From Populus alba (Eukaryota > Streptophyta > Magnoliopsida > Malpighiales > Salicaceae), in the NCBI RefSeq assembly GCF_005239225.2, contig NC_133284.1, positions 34,052,758 through 34,116,757 on the forward strand: a DNA stretch of 64,000 bases, written 5' to 3'. Shown here piece after piece: positions 57,060 through 64,000 of the stretch; the first letter of the stretch is position 1, and every line of letters begins with the position of its first letter. Both the position numbers and the translations under genes were made by a program. The notes beneath the pieces were generated by a model. It did not search any database and was not told where the DNA came from. It saw nothing but the letters and a program-made list of their open reading frames with translations.

Positions 57060-59479
57060 AAAAAATAAAAACAAAAAAAACACTAAAAAAGACAACATAG
57101 ATGAATAACTTGCATTACCAGATTTCCAATTTGATCAAACTTTATGCGAACAATATCTGTTAAGTTCCTCAGGCCCACAAGTATGCAGAACAATCACGGC
57201 ATAACATGATTTGAGACAACACAACGTTGAGCTAAACCAAAATCTATTACGCGACGTAAGTTATCGTTGAAGTTGCAATGTTGACATCATAAAACGACAA
57301 TTGCATCCAAAGAACACGATCACTTTCTGAATCCCCAGGCCAAAATTTTAAGGCTAGAGCTTATTTCTTTTCCGCCCTCGCCATCACTCATTTAGCGTCG
57401 AAGAACTGGAAATTTGTGCAAATCAAAGAAACAATCCGTCTGGCGGCCCCATAATGTAATAGTCAGTGCAATTGTGCTCTATGTAAATTAACACCAGAAT
57501 AATGATACTTCACTGCTGGCTCAAGACCGTCACTTATAGAAAGCCTCCACCGCCGGTGACCAAAATAAGCCCCCGGTTGAATGCGAAGGGTCATCAACCC
57601 ATGTTTCAAAATTTCCACGGCTAGATAAAACAGCAAAAAGGAAAAAGAAAACGAGGAAAAAAAAAAAGGAAAAGAAAAGGATTTCCCTTCTACGCCAAAA
57701 CGGGTTTTAGGAAGTCAGCGGAAAGGTTATTGCATTTTTTTAAGGATATATAAACGTGATATAAATCATATTTTTTTTATATTTTAAATTTTTTTATATT
57801 TTTAAATTATTTTAATATACTAATGTTAAAAATAATTTTTTAAAAATAAAAAATTTATTTTAATATATTTCTATATAAAATATACTTTAAACTATTATTG
57901 TTATTATAATCTCAAACACTCTGTGTTGTTTGAAAAATTTTAAAAAGAAGGAGGACAAAGCACACATCTGGTCCTACAAATTGAATGCGATTTTCAACCA
58001 GGTCCCAGACAAAATAAACTGTCTATCGGTTCTCTCTTTCAAATATTTCTCGATATCAACCGTTTCATAACCCCAAAAATTAAAATTAATAATTTTATTT
58101 TATTGACATTATCCATTAAGTGAAAAAAGTCTTAAGGTAAGGTCTAATCAGGTAATTCTCAAAAGAAAGGGGTCTCGATTGAGAATTGGTGTTCATGGAA
58201 TAATACCAAACGATAATTATGAGACTTACCATACCAACCAATCAAATCATCTGGTCGCGGCATGAGAACTTTTCAACAACTAGGCACGCAAACCAAACAT
58301 CAAGTTTTTGTATTTCCTCGCTGTGGTAGAGCCGGTCCTCGCATGTAGACAATTTAAACAAAGACACAAGGCCCCACTTAAGAAAAAAGACTCTTAAAAA
58401 ATAAGTAAGGTGTAATTATCATACATATTTTGTAAAAAAAAAAAATTATTCTTATTTAGTACAAGACTTCAAAGGTTCTTTCTGCGTAATTTTAAAAATT
58501 GATCCGACAAGTTAATTTGAGATTCAAAATTAAAATCAAATCAAGTTAAAATAAAAATAAAAATAAAAATTTGATGAGACTCGATTGATTCGATGAGATC
58601 TAACTAAAAATCTAATTATAACCCGCTAATATTTATTATTTTTATTTATTAAAATAATATTATTTTGATTTTTAAAAAAATTTAATTTGGATAACCTTAT
58701 TAAAATCTGGAATTCGAGTCTCAAATCGGACCAGCTATTGAAACGGGTCTAAAAATTATAGTCCGAGGTTCCATGTGTCAAACACACATAAAAAAAAAAT
58801 TTAAACAAATATTTCTAAGATATTTTTAAAAAAATCTCATTTATAATTTTGTTGAAAATCCTTATTCATATGAATCCGGTTTTCCGAAGCAATGCCAAAA
58901 AAGCATACATACCAGTGACATCATTGTCTGTATTAAGCAATGATAACATTGATTTTCACCCATCATCAAATTAGTTAGGTGACTTGTGTTTATTTTATAT
59001 ATGCAAATTTTTTAAATTTATTTTTATAATTTAAAAAATTTAAGTCTAAGGAAATTTTTTATATGTATACAAATAATCAAATAAATCAAAAATTATATAT
59101 ACAAATAAATGAATAAAAAATACTTAACAATACTTAAAAATAAAACTTGAAAAATTAAAATAAATGTATAAGTCAAGATATTTAATATTAAAAAATATGA
59201 TATTTACCGGGTTGTGTTTGCTAAATTTATTTATTAAAATAATTTTTTTATCCACACAAATAATAATAAAAATAATGACACAAATTAAATTGATCGAATA
59301 AAATAAAAGGAGAAAATAACACAGTGCAAGGCTGCACATATTATAAATATTATTTGAAAATTTATATTTTTTATTTTAAAAATTAAAATTCATCCATACA
59401 AAAGATATAAAAAAAATATAGATACATCAGAAAAACTCTTCAAATTTAAATGTATAACTAAAATAATAATCATCATTTA
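57060..59479. other. Intergenic, AT-rich, no gene recognised
   Basis: Mixed composition at 57100-57720 without recognisable coding, then AT-rich DNA with a dispersed-repeat copy at about 57740-57910. The open frame at 59124-59339 is Ile/Phe-rich low complexity. Confidence 0.5.
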
Positions 59480-60410
59480 AAAATCATTAATTTTTTTAAA
59501 AAATAAAAAATAAAGCAAAGGCTAGGTGCTGATGGGCTTAATAAGTTAGGCCATCATGGCTGGCCCATTTTGTGAGGGCCCGCGCGACTAGGCCTTTTTT
59601 TTCTTTGCAATTGGGCGTGGACGACATGTCGTTCAACCCAATTAAAAAAAATTCCCTGCTAAGGTCGACAACGCGTCATCTGATTTTCCCAGATTCCAAC
59701 CACTATGATGGTTGGAAAATCAGGCTCAAGTTTTCTTTTACCTAAAAACCTATTTGTTTTCACCCCAGAACACCTATTGTAGGAACCACAATAAACCTAT
59801 TTAAAATCTCAAAAAAACCCAAAACACCACTTTAAAAACTGAAATAAACTCACGCTCGGATCTATTTTTTTCACGTACTTTAAAGGTAAAAAAAAGCATC
59901 TAATATGAACTCTTTTCATCGAATGGAATCATATGACACAAATATCATGTGTTTTCTTGGCCTACATTAGTGTCAACGATACTTTTTCCTCTCCACAACC
60001 GGAACCCAATGATCTCTCTTTCTTCTGTCTCAACCAGGAACTGCAAGATATAAAAAAAAACAATTTTTTATATATTAAAATTGAATTGGAAAAATATTGA
60101 GCTACTAAAATTGTATAATTTGTGTGATTTTTAAAGTTTGTGGACCAAAGTGCATATTTTTATAAAACTTATGACACGCCACCCATGTGAGGAAAAAAAA
60201 GTTTTGTTGGCCTACATCAGTGTCAACGATACTTTTATTTGTCTTTTCTCTCAACTAGGGACTATAAGATTAAAAAAATGAACTTTTTATACCAATTTTG
60301 AATTGGAAAAATATTGATATACTAAAATTATATAATTTATGTGATTTTTAAATTTAAAGACCAAAATGCATATTTTATAAAACTTATAACATGCCACCCA
60401 TACAAGGCAA
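59480..60410. repeat. Repeat cluster distantly related to the 1.4-kb repeats, with internal tandem duplication
   Basis: A unit starting 'ttggcctacattagtgtcaa' (59957) recurs as 'ttggcctacatcagtgtcaa' (60208). Both continue with 'cgatacttt', 'aactggaattggaaaa' style phrases, 'attgaattggaaaaatattga' or its equivalent, 'ctaaaatt.tataattt.tgtgattttt' and 'cat.ccacccat'. The upstream part (59860-60010) resembles the 'tctcgtc...gaatgg...attggtggc...gatctctctttctc' section of the repeats at 41.2 and 44.6 kb. Confidence 0.6.
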
Positions 60411-60784
60411 AAGTGGTTTCGCTTATTTCTATTTGACATGCAAACATTGGGTCCAAGCATTCGTTCTCAAGGAGCTCCTAAAGTGTAGTGGACTAGTTAG
60501 GTTGCTGAGTCTCTTTGAAAAGATCGTGTCAATTGGGTCAACCAAGCTTCTCAAACAATAGAGCCAACCAGGCTTTTTGGACACTCCTCAACCTTCCTTG
60601 ATTTAGTACATCAAAGGTATGTATGACACTCAAACTTAAGAAAGGAGAGTAGTCTCAATACTTATTTGGAAGTGCGGTCCAAACATTGTCAATTTTTTTT
60701 ACTTTAAATTATTTTTCTATATATATATATATTTTTTGATTATTTTAATATGTTTTTGAACAACAAAATATTTTAAAAAATATT

Positions 60785-62225
60785 TGCTATTAAGACCCTG
60801 TTTGTTTGCTGGAAAATATTTTTTTTTTTGGAAAGTGAATTTCGAGGAAAGTGAACTTCGAGAAAGTATTTTTCGATATTTGATAGTGTAATGAAAAATA
60901 AGTTGAAAAATATTTTTCAGTGTTTAGTTATGTCATAAAAAATAAGCTGAAAAATAACTTATTAATATTTTATTTTTCTCAAATTTATTAAAATAATGAG
61001 GAACAAATCTTACAAATTAAAAAGTTGAATGAGAATAAAATTGAAAAAATATAATTTCATAAATTATCTCAAATAAAATAAATAATAATCAAAATAATAG
61101 AGATCAAATCTAAAAAATAAAAAATAGAAAGATGAAGAAATTAAAATAATAATAATTAACATTTTATAAATTATTTCAAATAAAATAAATAACAATCAAA
61201 AGAATGAGGACCAAATTTGATAGATAAAAAACTTTAATTAAAAAATGATAAGAAAAAATCAAATAGCAATTATAAAAATGAGGTCTAAAGTTAATATAAA
61301 AATTAAATTCTAAGGGATGACATTGAAAAATAAATATTCAAAACAAAATATATATAGCAATCAAAAGTTTGAGGACCAAATTTGATATAATCAGTAAATA
61401 ATATGATATTTTTAAATTTTTTATAATTTCTGGAAAGTATTTTCCATCCAAAATAAAAAGAAAATATTTTTTAAAAAAACAAAGCTAAATTTTTTTTTAA
61501 TTGAAAAGTATTTTTTGTTGATTGAAAAATGTTTTTTATTAGTTAACTTTTTTAATAATAAATAAATATAAAAAAATTTAAAAAATAATTTTTCAAAATC
61601 ACTTTCCGAATACAGAGACAGCGTAAATTTTTAAACACCCCTTTATTCGAGGGTTCGGATAGGATTGGTGGGCCATTAATATTTGTGCCGGTGATTTTGA
61701 TGGCGATCCCTGCGAGTATTAATTGGAACTGCCCTACATGGGAAGAAACGACACCAAAAGGACCACAAAGACAGAGTAGTAACAGAGGGCAGGGGCTAAA
61801 TCTTAATTGGGATATAGAAGGGACACCTGTCCGTGAAAAGAAGAAGAAGAAGCATGCTGTTCACGCATATAGAGGGTGCGAAAAGAGAAATTACCTCAAC
61901 GCTCTGTTTATTCGCTGAAAGGTATTTTTTTTAAAAAAATAAATTTTTAAAAAATAAATTTTTAAAAAATATTTTTTGATATTTAATAGTGTAATAAAAA
62001 ATAAATTATAAAATACTTTCTAGTATTTGGTTATGTTATGAAAAATAAGTTAGAAAATAACTTATTAATATTTTATTTTTTTTAAATTTATTAAAATAAT
62101 AAGGAATAAATCTTATATATTAAAAAGTTAAATGAGAATGAAATTAAAAAAAAAAAATAATTTTATGAATTATCTAAAATAAAATAAATAATAATCAAAA
62201 TAATAAAGATAAAATTTAAAAAAAA
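60785..62225. repeat. Direct repeat pair (about 350 bp) of an AT-rich dispersed element
   Basis: Copies at about 60790-61110 and 61903-62200 share 'tttgat.attta.agtgta', 'gttatgt.at.aaaaataag', 'aaataacttattaatatttt', 'aaatttattaaaataat', 'aaaaagtt.aatgagaat' and 'aaataaaataaataataatc'. The first copy's element may run to about 61630, where 'actttccgaatacagagaca' is roughly the inverse of the 'ctgtttgtttgctggaaaat' start, suggesting a decayed terminal-inverted-repeat element. About 61630-61900 is unique DNA between the copies. Confidence 0.6.
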
Positions 62226-63460
62226 TTAAAAAATTAAAAAATTAAAATTTCTATGACATGATAAATCTTATGTTTTCACAGCTTTTATGACCTTGATTTG
62301 TTAGATTCATGGAACCCCGTGTGTTTTAATGCATGGATCTTATGTTTTCACCACCTTCTTCTTGTCATTATCATGGAGGACAGGACAGCCCCCTAATTTA
62401 GGAAATATAATATAAATATTTATTAAAAACAAATTATAATAACCGGGCCCAGTCGAAGAATAGTTTTAATCACTGGGCCCAGCCCGAGCCCATCACCCAG
62501 TCAGATTCTCAATCATAGCTTTTTAACACCAGATCCTTGGTTGTAGTAGCAATTGGGTGACCATGACTAAGCTGAAGCACTCATCGCTGGATTTGTTGCC
62601 CGGGCAAAATTTCCTTTGACGTAAAATAATATTAGGGTGAAACAAAATCCAATTTACTAGATATTGATTCTGTGAGTAATTTCAATAATATAGAAAAAAA
62701 ATATAACAATAATAAATAAACTAGTAAAAAACCAAAAAAAAAATAAAAAAATATCTAAACCTATTTGAATTATCAAACAAACCAATATTATAGAGCAGAA
62801 TCATAAAAAACAATTAAAAATAACCATATTAAACTAGGTGAATTAAAACCCCCCCGCTATCACTGGTATAAAATTGAAATAATTTTATAAAATAAAAAAA
62901 TAGAAAATTTTGAAGGATGAAATTAAAATAAATTAATTTTAAAAAAGAAAAAAAAAGTAAATCCATATTAATAAAAAGAAAAATAAGAAACATGTTAAAG
63001 AAAAGAAAAAGAAAATGATGAATCTATCCCTATATAATATGTTAAAAATAATGATGTCAAGACAAATCTGCTCCTAATATCTAGTTCAATTATTAGTTTT
63101 CAAGGAGAAATTCATAATTATACCATACAATAAATAATGTTTTGTAACTTGAGGAGAATTAATGGTTTTTTTTTAATAATTTAATTTAGTCCATCAGGGC
63201 AAAGCTACATTCTGCTACATTTGACAAATTGCCCTCTCAAATTTATATTTTTCTAATGCACATCATATCTTTTTAATTTAATTCATTGATTGGCTCCACA
63301 AATTAAAATAAACAAGAAAAAACACGTAGAGAACAAAAATCAAACTAGCAAAAGTTACTAGCAAAGGGCAGTTTAGAATTTTCCATGGATCCTGAGTTGG
63401 ATCCTTTCCAACTTAAATGAATCCAGCCTAGCTCAGGAAACGCCTGGAGATTTTAATTGT
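62226..63460. other. Intergenic, no gene recognised
   Basis: AT-rich DNA with a GC-richer island at 62440-62620 ('gggcccag' twice). No coding or element structure recognised. Confidence 0.5.
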
Positions 63461-63649
63461 AGCCCAGCCCAACTCCCAGTCCAAGCTTTCACCATAATGT
63501 CAAGTTCGTAATTTCATCAAAACCCAAGCCTGCTCTCCTCCACCCTAACTGAAAAACCCTAGCATCCCCACTATATACTCTTCATTTACTCTCAGCTACT
63601 TAGATCACCAGGGTTTCACGTTTGCATCCTACTTCGAACGAACCCTAAC
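63461..63649 (+). promoter_or_regulatory. RPS16 promoter: site II motifs, telo-boxes, TATA-like box
   Basis: AGCCCAGCCCA at 63461-63471 is two overlapping site II elements (TGGGCT) in reverse. AAACCCTAG at 63554-63562 is a telo-box, CTATATACT at 63571-63579 is TATA-like, and AACCCTAAC at 63641-63649 abuts the ATG. The site II plus telo-box pairing is characteristic of plant ribosomal protein genes. Confidence 0.7.
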
Positions 63650-63650
63650 A

Positions 63651-64000
63651 ATGGCGACCGCTGCACCAACAGAGTCGGTTCAATGTTTCGGGCGGAAGAA
63701 AACCGCAGTCGCAGTCACCCACTGCAAGCGCGGCCGCGGCCTAATCAAGATCAACGGCAGCCCAATTGAACTCGTTGAACCGGAGATCCTCCGATTCAAG
63801 GCTTACGAGCCAATCCTCCTCCTTGGACGACATCGATTTGCTGGTGTCGACATGAGGATCAGAGTGAAGGGTGGAGGTCATACCTCGCAGATTTACGCGA
63901 TAAGGCAGAGCATAGCGAAGGCTCTTGTGGCTTTCTATCAAAAGTATGTTGATGAGCAAAGCAAGAAGGAGATTAAAGATATACTGGTTAGGTACGATAG
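63651..64000 (+). CDS. RPS16: 40S ribosomal protein S16 (uS9), cut by window end
   Basis: The frame opens at ATG 63651 and is still open at the window edge, giving 116 complete codons of a protein of about 145 residues. It contains [55 protein letters not shown] and [19 protein letters not shown], all diagnostic of eukaryotic S16 (uS9). The missing part is the basic C-terminal tail that reaches the P-site tRNA. No intron is seen in the visible part. The protein belongs to the small-subunit head. Confidence 0.97.
   Translation, partial: MATAAPTESVQCFGRKKTAVAVTHCKRGRGLIKINGSPIELVEPEILRFKAYEPILLLGRHRFAGVDMRIRVKGGGHTSQIYAIRQSIAKALVAFYQKYVDEQSKKEIKDILVRYD

Noticed and set aside
61685..61918. 77-codon frame between repeat copies
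   Set aside because: No domain or homology that I recognise, and a charged low-complexity tail; no supporting splice or promoter signal.

Overview
The window is plant nuclear DNA, from a eudicot and most likely a poplar or willow (Salicaceae). The genes carry many short introns with canonical GT-AG borders. Intergenic DNA is very AT-rich, full of poly-A/T runs, (TA)n tracts and decayed retroelements, and every recognisable protein is plant-type. The genus is inferred from the repeat flavour and was not checked by any search.

Layout: 0-5 kb is gene-free, with tandem and AT-rich repeats. 5-15.6 kb holds a UGT73-type glucosyltransferase cluster on the minus strand: two intact single-exon genes and one frameshifted pseudogene, with an orphan FLZ zinc-finger exon between them. 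16.6-20.0 kb is an 8-exon plastid CBS-pair protein (CBSX type, minus). 24.1-28.3 kb is a 9-exon poly(A)-binding protein (plus). 29.2-34.8 kb is a 9-exon DOA10/SUD1-type ER ubiquitin ligase (minus). I rebuilt the exon chains by hand from splice sites and phase; they give 236, 644 and 1097 residues, close to what I know of each family.

35-46 kb is mostly repeats: gypsy-like LTR debris, a small cysteine-rich defensin-like gene whose start codon is out of frame, and a dead Ty1/copia fragment lying between two 1.4-kb direct repeats. 46.7-50.1 kb is a filament-like plant protein (plus). 50.8-52.0 kb is a truncated pseudogene of a conserved plant protein family I cannot name. 52.4-55.6 kb is a 6-exon WSD-type wax ester synthase/diacylglycerol acyltransferase (minus). 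56.3-57.1 kb is a miniature LTR element interrupted by about 420 bp of 25S rRNA sequence. 57-63 kb is repeat-rich. At 63.65 kb the ribosomal protein S16 gene starts and runs off the window.

The order UGT73 cluster, CBSX, PAB, SUD1 matches what I recall of Arabidopsis AT4G34138-AT4G34100 (UGT73B1/B2/B3, CBSX2/LEJ1, PAB2, SUD1/CER9), so this looks like an old conserved block. The genes are otherwise housekeeping (translation, ER protein turnover, plastid redox regulation) or specialised metabolism (glycosylation, surface lipids). The most unusual object is the rRNA-containing miniature retroelement at 56.3-57.1 kb.
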